NCBI GenBank assembly: GCA_964406575.1
Contig: CAYOSH010000003.1
Location: 1-64,000 of the forward strand
From: WTAW01 sp964406575
GTDB taxonomy: Bacteria > Acidobacteriota > Aminicenantia > Aminicenantales > Aminicenantaceae
Direction of reading: 5' to 3'
DNA length: 64,000 bases
Part shown: piece by piece, positions 36,278 through 45,493 of the stretch
How the letters are laid out: each line of letters begins with the position of its first letter
Position numbering within the stretch: position 1 is the first letter of the stretch
Made by a program: the position numbers and the translations under genes
Notes under the pieces: generated by a model
Seen by the model: the letters and a program-made list of their open reading frames with translations, nothing else
Told to the model about the DNA's origin: nothing
Database searches by the model: none

Positions 36278-36363
36278 GGATAAACAATCCTAAGGACTCC
36301 TGAAAAAATGGGTCTTGTGCCAACCTTGAGCTGTGGTTTACGTATTAATAATATAGAGACAGA

Positions 36364-37329
36364 ATGACGGGTTTTTCGTTTATTTTCTACATCCTTGCCC
36401 TATCTATCGGGTTCCTCACAGTCTATTTAGCCTACAGAATGAACAAAGCCTACCGATGGGGATTTCTGTCATCTTATCTGTATTTTCTCATTGCTTTCAA
36501 TGTTATGGGTTTTTTGAATCATATCGGAAGACATTTGGGAGTGAGCCTGCTCAAAGGCTCTCCCGAGGAAACCCTCGTGCTCGTGAGATATCTTTTTGCC
36601 TTTCTCGCTTTCCCTTTTGTCGCTCTATCCATTTATCTTTTTTTTATGTTTGCCAACGATCTGCTCGAGCAGAAAATATCATCCGTGTTTAACAGGTTGT
36701 TTGGATCGGCTTGGTCTCTCCTATTCATTATTCAGATGTTTCTGGCGAGGAACTATTTTGACACAAAGGATGAAAGAGTCCTCTTCTCTTTTTTTATAGC
36801 GATCAACTTTATTGGCATCATCAGCTTTTTACTCATCCCTATTTACATCCTTTTTAAAACGAGAAGGTTACCAGATTTCCGACAAAAAAAAGTGGCCAAA
36901 CATTTTAGCCTCATATACCTCATCTGTTTCGGAATGTCGTCTTTGATAACCTCACGTTTGATCCTGCCCTATTTTATACCTTACACGGTTTCCATCATGG
37001 TTTTTTCATTTTTTGCTGTGAACCTTCCTCCCCTGCTCTACCTGTTCTTCTCTCTTAAGAAATTATCCCTCGACAGCGGGCACCCCGCCACCCAAGAATC
37101 TGATTGGAGAGATTTTTGCATTGTTCACAAGATATCCAACCGAGAGCAAGAGATCATCGAGCTCATGCTTAGAGGAATGAGCAATGCCGATATTGAGAAA
37201 AAGCTCTACATTTCCCCCCATACCGTCAAAAACCATATCTACAACATCTATCAAAAATTGGGAGTTAAAAATCGAGTCCAGGTATCAAATCTCATTCGCG
37301 ATCACCATCAGATTTATAAAACAGACTAG
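36364..37329 (+). CDS. Membrane-embedded LuxR-family transcriptional regulator
   Basis: A 321-aa protein. The first 235 residues hold about seven hydrophobic helices (starting SFIFYILALSIGFLTVYLAY), of the 7TM-sensor type. The last 65 residues are a LuxR/GerE helix-turn-helix: ISNREQEIIELMLRGMSNAD, IEKKLYISPHTVKNHIYNIY, QKLGVKNRVQ. It would sense a signal in or at the membrane and control genes directly. The target is unknown. A sigma-54-like promoter lies about 75 bp upstream. Its 3' end overlaps the convergent cupin gene by 4 nt. Confidence 0.9.
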   Translation: MTGFSFIFYILALSIGFLTVYLAYRMNKAYRWGFLSSYLYFLIAFNVMGFLNHIGRHLGVSLLKGSPEETLVLVRYLFAFLAFPFVALSIYLFFMFANDLLEQKISSVFNRLFGSAWSLLFIIQMFLARNYFDTKDERVLFSFFIAINFIGIISFLLIPIYILFKTRRLPDFRQKKVAKHFSLIYLICFGMSSLITSRLILPYFIPYTVSIMVFSFFAVNLPPLLYLFFSLKKLSLDSGHPATQESDWRDFCIVHKISNREQEIIELMLRGMSNADIEKKLYISPHTVKNHIYNIYQKLGVKNRVQVSNLIRDHHQIYKTD

Positions 37330-37685
37330 ATACGATCTAAATCTTCGACGGTTCTTCCGCTCTTGACATTTCCAGTGTTCAGTGTGGACTTGGGTTCGAT
37401 CAGCATCACATGCACTTCTTCATCAGCAGCGGGCATATGTTCCACCCCCTTGGGGATAATGATACACTCGCCTTCCTCAAGTAAGATATCCCCACTTCTC
37501 AACCTCATCGCCATTCGTCCTTTCACAACGAGAAACATCTCATCCTCTGTCTCATGCAAATGCCAGACAAACTTGCCTTGGAATTTGACCAGTTTCACAT
37601 AGACATCGTTGACTTCGCCGATGATCTTCGGACTCCAGTGCTCCTTGAAAAGGCCCAATTTCTGAATCAGATTGATTTTCTCCAT
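37326..37685 (-). CDS. Cupin-domain protein
   Basis: A small single-domain cupin (119 aa). Motif 1 appears as VWHLHETEDEMFLVVKGRMAM-like, with His/His/Glu ligands, and motif 2 as GECIIIPKGVEHMPAA. It would bind a metal in a six-strand beta-barrel and may be a sugar-isomerase or dioxygenase-like enzyme. AAGGAGG precedes the ATG. A truncated second copy of its N-terminus lies at 40380-40457. Confidence 0.9.
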   Translation of the reverse strand: MEKINLIQKLGLFKEHWSPKIIGEVNDVYVKLVKFQGKFVWHLHETEDEMFLVVKGRMAMRLRSGDILLEEGECIIIPKGVEHMPAADEEVHVMLIEPKSTLNTGNVKSGRTVEDLDRI

Positions 37686-37744
37686 GTCCGTCCTCCTTCA
37701 AAAAATATCCTGCACATGCGGAATAAACATATACTTTTCAATTT

Positions 37745-37775
37745 AGGGAATCATCTCCAAATCGCTGATGAATGA
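37745..37775. repeat. Solo family A end
   Basis: ATCATCTCCAAATCGCTGAT resembles the left end of the family A repeats (GCATCTCTAAATCCGTGA). No matching right end is present within about 100 bp; it is probably a decayed copy. Confidence 0.3.
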
Positions 37776-37803
37776 TAATCACACATTGATCGAGAAAGCT
37801 CCT

Positions 37804-40275
37804 TTAATCGCCTTTTGAGTCATCCAGCTTCACCACGGGAAGCAGGATGTAAGAGGGAAACTTCTCGGAATGATAGATTTTCTGAACGGCCTTCTGGAAA
37901 TCGGTTTCCATCTCATTGTGTTTGCCTGTATTTAAATTGCGAGAGAACATGGGGAAGAGCGCGGATGAGACTTCGATCCGGATCCGGTGTCCTTTCCGGA
38001 AAGTGATTCCTGTCTGCCACATATCGATTTCGTACCTGTAAATTTTGTCTTTTTGGAGAAGCTCCGGTTTTTCCATGGAATTGCGAAAGCGCGCCCGGAT
38101 GGTTCCCCGCACAAGATGGAAGATTTTCCCCTCTTCCTCATCCTCATCCATCAATGTGATGAACCAATCCGTATCCGGAGCCGACGTGGAGGCGAAAAGA
38201 ACCGCCGAGATAGGCCCGGCAATGCTCACGGGCTCGTCAAGTGGCGGGGTTTGGTACACAAGAATATCCTCCCGAGTCTCCGTGACCTTATTATGGAATG
38301 CCTCAACTCTTTTCTTGTACTCGTCACTATCGATAGTTTTGTCCTTTTCCTGCTCGATTTCTTCCTCGCTTTTGAAGTAGTATTCCGGCCATGGAGTTGG
38401 ATCCCCAGGATCGTAGATGTATTGATCGTAATCCCTGCCTCCCTTTGGCCTCTCTAAAACCAACACTCCGTCTCCTTTCGAAGTATTGGCGCCATCGGTA
38501 CTGTCGAGGTAGAAGTGGGTGAACTGTGTCTCCGGCAGCGGGTAAGAGTCCCCTTTCAACCATTTGTTGGAGAACATCACAAAGTACTGGACCAAGGGCT
38601 CTTCCACGATCTTGTTATCGATTCCTTTTAACCAATAATCGAACCAGCGGAGATAAATGGTCTGCAGGTCGGGGGCCGCTTCCTTGCCGAAATTATAATC
38701 TCCCACCTGGGAATGAGCCTGATCTGTATGCCCCCAGGGGCCGAGGATGAGCTTGATAAACTCGTTCTTTGACTGCTTCAAGGCCATGTAATTCAGTTTG
38801 CTCCCAATTCCATCCCCGTCAAACCACCCTGACTGGAGAAAGACGGGAATATCCAGATTTTTCAATGCATCCAAAAAATTTGACTGACTCCAGTATTCGT
38901 CATTGGTATTGTGTTGGATCCATTTCCGCCAGTATGGATTTTTCTTTCCAAGTATTTTTTCATCCAGGTCGATGACTGGAAGGGATTTCAGGATTTTCTC
39001 ATACTTCCTCTCATTGATCTCGGCCATGGCTTGGCCAGAAAGGTCTCCAGTGGCCTGCTTCTCCAATATTTCCGCCCACCAGATGGCCCCCAGGATAAAG
39101 AAGGAGCCGTATTCATAAGGAATGTTGTAAAAAGGATCTGGAGGCGCCACATTGGGGATAATGGTCGTGAGATGGGGAGGATTTTCGGAAGCGGCCCAGA
39201 GCTGAACCCAGCCCACATATGAGGCGCCGATCATCCCCACTTTCCCCGAGGACCAATCCTGGGTTCCCAACCATTCGATGGTATCAAAGCCATCTTTGGG
39301 TTCATGAATGAAAGGCTCCCATGTGCCTTCTGAACCAAACCGGCCCCGGCAGTCCTGTATGGCAACGGCATATCCCCTTTTGGCAAAATAGTTCCCCGTT
39401 AGCTCGTTCATCTCTTTCATGTAGGGAGTCCGAACCAGGATCACCGGAAACTTCGACCCTTTTGCCTTGGGGAAATAGAGGTCTGTGGATAACTTAACGC
39501 CATCCCGCATGGGAATCAGGACTGTTTCCTTGTTAATTTCAAACTGAGGTTTGGAAAGCAGGAGATCCTCCGCACTCGCCTGACGAAGGTCTTCAAAGCC
39601 CTCCCTGACAAAAGCGGCATGCTGTACCGGAACATCCATGAGCATGATTTTGGACTGCTGATCGGCCCAGACCTGGACATCGATGCCCATTATATTCATG
39701 GCAAAACGGTTGAAAGTCCACTCCTTGTTTTTGATTTGGCGAATTTCCTTCCCTTTAAATTCCAGCTCCACGTCTACGAATCTCGAAGCCACAAGATACC
39801 TGGAAAACGTCTGAATCCCTTTTTTCTCCATATCATAGGCCCTGAGCATCAGGCTTTCAAAAACTGGACCGTAGTTATCGTACAGAATGTGCTTGTCGGT
39901 CAGGTCGACACTGTAGGTTTCGCCTTTTTTTTCCAGGTGATATTCCGCCTTATCGGGAAAACGCTTGACAGTGATCCTTTCCGTTGGCGCGATGACTTCC
40001 ATCGACTCCCATTCTCCAGCCGAGTTGAAGCTGATCTTCATATCATACTCGGCCTTCTGTCCGCCCATCGAGAGGATGAATTTTCGTGTGTACTGGCCAT
40101 CAGGGCTCAGGCTGAATTTGATCAGGCCTATCTCGGTATCCTGCACGATCAACTTGAATGTGCCGCTATCTTCAAATCCTGAGATCGGGAGCGATTTGAC
40201 TTCTTCCCCAAAACTGAAAAGAAGGACACCAATAATTAAAACGAGGATGATAATGAGTAAGGCTTTGGCTTTCAT
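37804..40275 (-). CDS. CocE/NonD (X-Pro dipeptidyl-peptidase)-family hydrolase, exported
   Basis: An 823-aa protein. A signal/anchor segment covers residues 1-25, and an extra N-terminal beta-rich domain of about 220 residues precedes the hydrolase. The alpha/beta-hydrolase fold begins near PMRDGVKLSTDLYFPKAKG and contains GASYVGWVQL with the nucleophile Ser352. Further markers are GRFGSEGTW and HTDQAHSQ. A C-terminal jelly-roll (VSIAGPISAVLFASTSA, KGHRIRIEVSSALFPMF) completes the CocE/XPDAP plan. It would cleave esters or X-Pro peptides. GGAGGAG precedes the ATG. Confidence 0.93.
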   Translation of the reverse strand: MKAKALLIIILVLIIGVLLFSFGEEVKSLPISGFEDSGTFKLIVQDTEIGLIKFSLSPDGQYTRKFILSMGGQKAEYDMKISFNSAGEWESMEVIAPTERITVKRFPDKAEYHLEKKGETYSVDLTDKHILYDNYGPVFESLMLRAYDMEKKGIQTFSRYLVASRFVDVELEFKGKEIRQIKNKEWTFNRFAMNIMGIDVQVWADQQSKIMLMDVPVQHAAFVREGFEDLRQASAEDLLLSKPQFEINKETVLIPMRDGVKLSTDLYFPKAKGSKFPVILVRTPYMKEMNELTGNYFAKRGYAVAIQDCRGRFGSEGTWEPFIHEPKDGFDTIEWLGTQDWSSGKVGMIGASYVGWVQLWAASENPPHLTTIIPNVAPPDPFYNIPYEYGSFFILGAIWWAEILEKQATGDLSGQAMAEINERKYEKILKSLPVIDLDEKILGKKNPYWRKWIQHNTNDEYWSQSNFLDALKNLDIPVFLQSGWFDGDGIGSKLNYMALKQSKNEFIKLILGPWGHTDQAHSQVGDYNFGKEAAPDLQTIYLRWFDYWLKGIDNKIVEEPLVQYFVMFSNKWLKGDSYPLPETQFTHFYLDSTDGANTSKGDGVLVLERPKGGRDYDQYIYDPGDPTPWPEYYFKSEEEIEQEKDKTIDSDEYKKRVEAFHNKVTETREDILVYQTPPLDEPVSIAGPISAVLFASTSAPDTDWFITLMDEDEEEGKIFHLVRGTIRARFRNSMEKPELLQKDKIYRYEIDMWQTGITFRKGHRIRIEVSSALFPMFSRNLNTGKHNEMETDFQKAVQKIYHSEKFPSYILLPVVKLDDSKGD

Positions 40276-40379
40276 TGCTCCTCCATATTTTTTGAGTCCT
40301 GGAACGCTTATTCCATCTCAGCTAATATATCAGTTAAGAATACAGAATTGTATATTATTTTATTCAAACTCTTGAGGTT

Positions 40380-40457
40380 TTAATCATTTCCAATGATCTC
40401 TGGACTCCAACACTCCTTTGTAAGGCCCAATTTCTTAATCAGACTGATTGTATTCAA
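40380..40457 (-). pseudogene. Truncated cupin copy (N-terminal stub)
   Basis: Twenty-five codons read NTISLIKKLGLTKECWSPEI plus IGND and a TAA. This closely parallels the start of the cupin at 37685 (NLIQKLGLFKEHWSPKIIG). The initiating codon is TTG instead of ATG, and the frame ends where the first cupin strand would begin. It is a duplicated, decayed remnant. Confidence 0.6.
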
Positions 40458-40581
40458 ACCCAGCTTTCTTGTAGCAATATATCCAATTATACGAAAAAAA
40501 CGAACAGGCGTTGTGGATGTGAACCTTACGACGCTGGAGTTTAAGGAACTCTGAGTATTCCTTTAGATTTTAAACAAAGCT

Positions 40582-40746
40582 CTATTCATAACGCAGGGAA
40601 TCTGCGGGATTGGCGACTGCGGCTTTGATGGACTGGCAACTGACTGTCAGAAAAGCAATCCAGAAAGCCGCCAGCCCGGAAAGGATGAAAGGCCATACAT
40701 TCAGATCGATCCGGTAAGCAAAGTTCTGAAGCCATTGTCTTCTAAA
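40582..40746 (-). pseudogene. C-terminal remnant of a MacB/FtsX-type ABC permease
   Basis: A 55-codon open stretch ends in TAG at 40582 and reads WLQNFAYRIDLNVWPFIL, then SGLAAFWIAFLTVSCQSIKA and NPADSLRYE. This is the last transmembrane helix and conserved C-terminus (NFAYRI...ANPxxSLRYE) of MacB/FtsX-domain permeases. A stop lies directly upstream (40747-40749). The large N-terminal part of the permease is gone. It sits in the 570-bp gap between the CocE gene and the next gene. Confidence 0.65.
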
Positions 40747-40843
40747 TCAAGCTGAACATGGACTTCGGACATGAATTTTACTAAACTGAATCTTCACAGA
40801 ATCCAGGGTGCTATCAAGATATGAAGTCATGAGAGATGTCGAG

Positions 40844-41473
40844 ATGAATGACATTTTGAAAAAAATCAGAAGCTATGTGTGCCTTACCGCTGTAACATTG
40901 GCATTGATGACAGGCTGTGCTCCGCGTCCCGAGGTTCTGCCCGAACCGGAGCCTGAGCCTGTGAAGGCTCCTCCCCCACCATCCGGATTCGTAATGAAAT
41001 CTTTCCACCGCTCGATGAAAGAGGAGATGCGGAAGTCATACGATCGTGCGAATGAAATCATCATCGGGATTTTGACAGGTACTCACCAGGATAAAAAAGA
41101 CGGCCTCGTTTACTATTTCAGCGATTTCTACCTGTTCGATAAGGACACGCTCTCCTGGGGATCACCCCAGAACGTTATCATGAAGGTTCAGCCGGGTAAG
41201 CTCAAGCCAGAGATCATCCGGCGAAAGGAATTCAAAACACTGATCGACCTCGATAAAATCGGCATCTGCTGGGATTTTTATCAAGGAGATCGTAATGTCT
41301 TCCTTGTGGAGGGACAAATGAATCTCATTTTTCTCGAACTGGGCTTCGATGAGGCCACCGGTGATTCCTACAGGATTTTGCTCGACGCCTATCCGGATAC
41401 TGATGAATGCAGGGCCAGAGATGTGTTCAACCTGATGATTCAGGGAGATAAAAAGAGTATGTGGAGTTGGTGA
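40844..41473 (+). CDS. Hypothetical lipoprotein with Pro/Glu-rich linker
   Basis: A lipoprotein of about 209 aa. A signal with the Cys in LMTGC leads to a PEPEPEPVKAPPPPS linker. The mature domain starts near FVMKSFHRSMKEEMRKSYDR and continues with IIGILTGTHQDKKDGLVYYFSDF. A few repeated acidic residues are seen and no catalytic signature. Function is unknown. In-frame starts at 40808 (GTG) and 40829 (ATG) are alternatives. Confidence 0.7.
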   Translation: MNDILKKIRSYVCLTAVTLALMTGCAPRPEVLPEPEPEPVKAPPPPSGFVMKSFHRSMKEEMRKSYDRANEIIIGILTGTHQDKKDGLVYYFSDFYLFDKDTLSWGSPQNVIMKVQPGKLKPEIIRRKEFKTLIDLDKIGICWDFYQGDRNVFLVEGQMNLIFLELGFDEATGDSYRILLDAYPDTDECRARDVFNLMIQGDKKSMWSW

Positions 41474-41499
41474 TTTGCGGATTGAGGCGGGAGTGATTA

Positions 41500-41760
41500 T
41501 CACCTCAATATAAGTCCTACTATAGCAAAAATTAATGCCAGGTTGATCGATATGATGCAGGGATAATAAAGAGGGCCCACCTTGCCTGTTTTTCCTTCAG
41601 TGAGCTTCCTGTATTGATGGATATATTTGATGATGTAAAGCCTCAGCCAAAAGAAACTGATTTTGACTCCCCGCTTGGAAACTTCATGCACGATCATTAT
41701 GGCAAAGATAACGAATACACCGACGAACACCAAAGCCAATCCCAAGAGTATGTTTGACAT
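41500..41760 (-). CDS. Small hypothetical membrane protein
   Basis: An 86-aa protein with two hydrophobic helices (residues 4-26 and 62-84) and a basic loop between them. The N-terminus is MSNILLGLALVFVGVFVIF. GGAG precedes the ATG. Function is unknown. It is downstream of, and possibly co-transcribed with, the lipoprotein-like gene at 41843. Confidence 0.7.
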   Translation of the reverse strand: MSNILLGLALVFVGVFVIFAIMIVHEVSKRGVKISFFWLRLYIIKYIHQYRKLTEGKTGKVGPLYYPCIISINLALIFAIVGLILR

Positions 41761-41842
41761 TTTATTTCTCCACTAGGAATACACATCCGGACTACAGAAA
41801 AATTCATCGGCCGTTTCTATTTCCTATCGATCGGTGAAACAC

Positions 41843-42250
41843 CTATGGATAAATATATTCACTCCAGGTGTCTTCCTCTGCATAGATTTTCTTTCCATTT
41901 TGTAAATCTTCTCCCGCAGCCTCCTTGCCTTTATCTATAACCCTGGCATAGAGAGCCCAATCGACCGGTATCGGCGCAGTGATGACATACTTAAATTTCG
42001 TTTCTGAAATTTTAATCATATCCAAACCATAGACGCCGTTCCAGGTCACCCGTTCATCGGCATCTTCAATCTGTAAGGCTACTTTACTGTCCGTTTCTTC
42101 GTTGGAGGCATAAGGAGCAATCCTCTCATAGATGACCTCGATGGGGAAATCAGTAAATTCGATGACAGGGATATCTTCCTTACAGCTCACCCATATCAAG
42201 GAAGTTAAAAGAAATGTAAGGAGAAAACACAATAGTTCTTTTTGACTCAA
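41843..42250 (-). CDS. Hypothetical lipoprotein
   Basis: A 135-aa product read from TTG at 42250. A short hydrophobic N-terminus (LLCFLLTFLLTSLIWVSC) gives a lipobox with Cys about 23. The remainder is mixed alpha/beta (DIPVIEFTDFPIEVIYERIAP, then ALQIEDADERVTWNGVYGLD). No family is recognised. A gap of 325 bp separates it from the next gene upstream. Confidence 0.6.
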   Translation of the reverse strand: MSQKELLCFLLTFLLTSLIWVSCKEDIPVIEFTDFPIEVIYERIAPYASNEETDSKVALQIEDADERVTWNGVYGLDMIKISETKFKYVITAPIPVDWALYARVIDKGKEAAGEDLQNGKKIYAEEDTWSEYIYP

Positions 42251-42574
42251 TTCCCGCCCTCAACGTTTGAAATTATATCTAAATAGGGGTAATTTGGGAA
42301 TATAGGCATGTTCAGTCCCTTAGATTTTTTCTAAAAAATATCGTTAAATGGATGTCGAATTTCATTTATCCCCCCAGAATGGAATTTAAGATTCTTTTTT
42401 TATCTGGTCCACTAAAGAGTCAAAAATGTTTTGTTTGTGCAGCTGAGTTGCTATTTTTTCTCGATTATGATCCGGGGAATGTTGTTCTCTTCCAGTAGTG
42501 TGGTGAATGATTTAAGGTCTGTGTCCATTAGAAAGTTGTTCCATGATTTGAATTTTTCTGAATGGATTTCCTGA
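42251..42574. other. Intergenic stretch with a short unassigned frame
   Basis: A minus-strand frame of about 42 codons (ending TAG at 42451) follows the GH127 stop and includes SWNNFLMDTDLKSFTTLLEE. It has no recognisable start and no match that I know. It may be a gene remnant. No repeat or promoter consensus is seen in the rest. Confidence 0.3.
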
Positions 42575-44572
42575 TTATTTGCGAGGAAGCCAGACAGCCA
42601 TCTCTCCTATTCCCCTATGAGACCAGGCGTAATAAGGAATGGCCGTAAGATGCGTCGATCCATCCGCAGCGCTGCCCTGGATCACAGTAATTCCGCCCAG
42701 AAGATCTGGCTGGAATCCCGCTGTGAAATCCATATCATCCGGCAGCTTGCGATCCAGGATGTGTCCTCCATTATCGATGCCCTCGAAACAGTAAACTAGA
42801 GGTCCCCTCTGGAGCGCAACTTTGCCCTGATCGTCCTTAACCCTATCGTGAGCAGCGATGCGCCGGACAGGCATCGGGAGATCAAGCTCGATCGTATCGC
42901 CCTTCTGCCACTTTCTGTGAATACGGGCAAAACCTTTGTCGATATTTAAAGGCCATGTTTCCGAATTAATCTGAATAGTGACGCTCCATTCTCCAGGATT
43001 CGAGAATGTATAGAGATCGCTGGGCACAGGCTCGTTGTGCGCCCAGCCAGGAATGCGCACCAAGACCCCAAATTCCCCCTCTTTTTCCGGATCGATTCGT
43101 ATATGCACATGTCCATCCCAGGGATAATCCGTCTTTTGGGAGATTTTGACAGATGTGTTCTTTAGATCAACACTCCCCTCTCCTTCCACAAAAAGATTGA
43201 TGTAAAAGACATTCCCTTTGTGGGCGTAGACGTATCCGGGTATGGAGGGAATCAGACGGGCCAGGTTCACAGGACAGCAAGCACAGTCGAACCAGGACTT
43301 GCGCGTTGCTTCGCCCTGGTTGAATGTGTATTTTCCATTCGCTTCCAGGGGATTCGGGTAGAAAAAGAGGTCGCCGCTCAGAGATAAGCCTGAGATCAGG
43401 CCGTTGTAAAGTGTCCGCTCGAGCACATCGATGTACTTCGCATCCCCGTGCAGCAGAAACAACCGGTAATTCCAGAAGACATTGCCGATAGCGGCACAGG
43501 TCTCGTTATAAGCCGTCGCATTGGGAAGCTCATAGTCGTCGCCAAAGGACTCACCCTCATTACGGGAGCCGATTCCGCCTGTCACATACATTTTTTTGGA
43601 AACGACATTTTCCCAGATTGTATCGATGGCCCGAATATAATTTTTATCTCCTGTGAGGGCGGCGACATCCGCCATCCCGGAATACATGTATGTTGCCCGG
43701 ACGGCATGACCCACTGCCTCCGCCTGCTCGATGACCGGTTTGTGCGCCTGATAGTACCAGTCCTGATTGTAGATCGAAAAATCAGAGTCATCGGCAAATT
43801 TTTTCCCGAACTTTCCCGGTCCCCTCATATCCAGAAAAAATTTGGCCAGATTTAAATATTTTTCATCCCCTGTCAGCCTGAAGAGCTTGATCAGCCCGAT
43901 CTCGATCTCTTGATGGCCAGGAAAATCCAGCCTTTTGCCCGGACCAAATTCACGAGCGATGAGGTCCGCACTTTTAAGGGCGACATCCAGAAAATTCCGT
44001 TTCCCTGTGGCCTGGTAATAAGGGACAGCCGCTTCATACATATGCCCCACGTTATAGAGTTCATGACTGGAGGCAAGATTCGACCACCTCTTCTCCCCCG
44101 AACCGGGGGCAGGATTATCCGGATCAGTTGTCCGAGTCGTGAAGAGGTATCCATCTTCTTCCTGAGCGGCGGCGATCTTGACGATCAAATCGTCCATGTA
44201 TTTTTCCAATTCGGGATCGGGGTGAAGGGCAAGTGAATAGGCTGCTCCCTCCATGATCTTGAAGACATCGGAATCGTTGTAGCGCCGGCCTTTAAACTTC
44301 CCGGGCATCAATCTTCCGGCCTTGGCAAAATTATCGATGCGGCCCGTTTCTTCGCTTTTTTGGAAAGCAAAGGGGATCGTCACCGTGCGGTTGGTTTCCA
44401 TGCGTGGCCGCCAGAAACCATCACTCACCTGCACATCCGTGAATACGACTGGCTTAATGGGGTAGTCCTTGGTCGTTTTTTGGACACAGCAGACAAAAGA
44501 AAAGGCTAAAGACAATAAGATAATTAAACACATGATAATGCTGGTATCATTAAAAAATCCCAGGGATTTCAT
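42575..44572 (-). CDS. GH127 beta-L-arabinofuranosidase, exported
   Basis: A 665-aa glycoside hydrolase with an N-terminal hydrophobic signal (MCLIILLSLAFSFVCC). The alpha/alpha-barrel has LYNVGHMYEAAVPYYQATGK, YMYSGMADVAALTGD, TGGIGSRNEGESFGDDYELP and YNETCAAIGNVFW. The WFDCACCPVNLARL motif contains the Cys pair implicated in zinc-assisted catalysis in this family. The jelly-roll C-terminal domain follows. The ATG at 44572 with GAGGAGAGG is the best start. It should remove terminal beta-L-arabinofuranose, complementing the GH29 fucosidase. Confidence 0.92.
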   Translation of the reverse strand: MKSLGFFNDTSIIMCLIILLSLAFSFVCCVQKTTKDYPIKPVVFTDVQVSDGFWRPRMETNRTVTIPFAFQKSEETGRIDNFAKAGRLMPGKFKGRRYNDSDVFKIMEGAAYSLALHPDPELEKYMDDLIVKIAAAQEEDGYLFTTRTTDPDNPAPGSGEKRWSNLASSHELYNVGHMYEAAVPYYQATGKRNFLDVALKSADLIAREFGPGKRLDFPGHQEIEIGLIKLFRLTGDEKYLNLAKFFLDMRGPGKFGKKFADDSDFSIYNQDWYYQAHKPVIEQAEAVGHAVRATYMYSGMADVAALTGDKNYIRAIDTIWENVVSKKMYVTGGIGSRNEGESFGDDYELPNATAYNETCAAIGNVFWNYRLFLLHGDAKYIDVLERTLYNGLISGLSLSGDLFFYPNPLEANGKYTFNQGEATRKSWFDCACCPVNLARLIPSIPGYVYAHKGNVFYINLFVEGEGSVDLKNTSVKISQKTDYPWDGHVHIRIDPEKEGEFGVLVRIPGWAHNEPVPSDLYTFSNPGEWSVTIQINSETWPLNIDKGFARIHRKWQKGDTIELDLPMPVRRIAAHDRVKDDQGKVALQRGPLVYCFEGIDNGGHILDRKLPDDMDFTAGFQPDLLGGITVIQGSAADGSTHLTAIPYYAWSHRGIGEMAVWLPRK

Positions 44573-44650
44573 AATCCTCTCCTCTCTGCTGAATGTATTA
44601 GCACAGGTCAATTAAGAAGTCAAAGTTTGGGATATGGCTGTCAAGCTGTA

Positions 44651-44881
44651 TGTATCCCCAAATCCGTTATGGCGTCAAATCGAATTGTTTTATTGAGTGA
44701 TCCAGTTGTGTGATGGAGAAAACCGTGAGAAGGGCTTCACGGGCATGGGACATTTCTCAAAAGGAGATGTGAGAAAAGCCCGGAACCGAGCGAAGTTTCC
44801 TCGCTGGGGAAACTGAGCGTGTTTTTGAAATCACCAATGGGGTCACTCGGAATGTCATTCACAGCGGATTTGGGGACACTA
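44651..44881. repeat. Family A repeat, full-length copy (inverted orientation)
   Basis: About 230 bp between two same-strand genes. It is bounded by GTATCCCCAAATCCGTTATG and CAGCGGATTTGGGGACAC, an inverted pair. The hairpins GTTTCC/GGAAAC and the ACAT...ATGT stem are retained, with sequence changes that largely preserve pairing. The core is the reverse of the copy at 26688. Confidence 0.7.
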
Positions 44882-44929
44882 GCTGGTCAGCTTGGGGAGT
44901 TGATCCATGCTTTAAAAGGAATGGAGGAA

Positions 44930-45445
44930 TTATGTGTTCGGATGGATATTTCCCACCAAGGATCTCAAATATTCCCTGAGCTGGGGATCATTATAAAGAG
45001 TGTGTGTGCCTATGGATAGACCGCCGATCGCATAAACGCCGATGGCAATTCCGCCTACGGCTATGTATCCTGTGGCGATACCTCCGGCACCAAAGAAGAC
45101 ACCCAGGGCCAGTCCTCCAAGACAAGCCAGGCCAAGGCCTATACCTGCAAATGTAATGACACCGACAGCAAATCCTCCAATGGCGATAACGCCGATAGCG
45201 ATGTTCCCGATCGCTATGAAACCTTTTGCAGGTTTGGACATGCCGCCATATCCCGGACCATAGACGATATGAACGAGTGGCATACCAAAAATCATTGCAG
45301 AGGATTTATACTCATAACCCACATATCCCCCTTCCTTGCCAGAAAAACCGGCCACATCCGTCTTGATCGGATATCCACAGTTCGGACAGCTCCGGGCTTT
45401 ATCACTCACCGATTTGCCGCATTCGGGACAGGATACGAGCGCCAC
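44930..45445 (-). CDS. Zinc-ribbon protein with Gly/Ala pentad repeats
   Basis: A 171-aa product starting with GTG at 45445 after GGGAGG. The N-terminus is a zinc ribbon: CPECGKSVSDKARSCPNCGY (two CxxC pairs). After a short linker come about 14 near-tandem pentads of pattern (I/F)-A-(I/V)-G-(G/V/N), as in IAIGNIAIGVIAIGG and IAVGGIAIGVYAIGG. This is a hydrophobic five-residue period, which may make a beta-helix or a membrane-inserted stack. The C-terminus is short and charged. Function is unknown. Confidence 0.7.
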   Translation of the reverse strand: MALVSCPECGKSVSDKARSCPNCGYPIKTDVAGFSGKEGGYVGYEYKSSAMIFGMPLVHIVYGPGYGGMSKPAKGFIAIGNIAIGVIAIGGFAVGVITFAGIGLGLACLGGLALGVFFGAGGIATGYIAVGGIAIGVYAIGGLSIGTHTLYNDPQLREYLRSLVGNIHPNT

Positions 45446-45493
45446 AGGTCGCCTCCCTTTGTTAAAAGCTCTATGTATCTGTGAAGATTCTGT

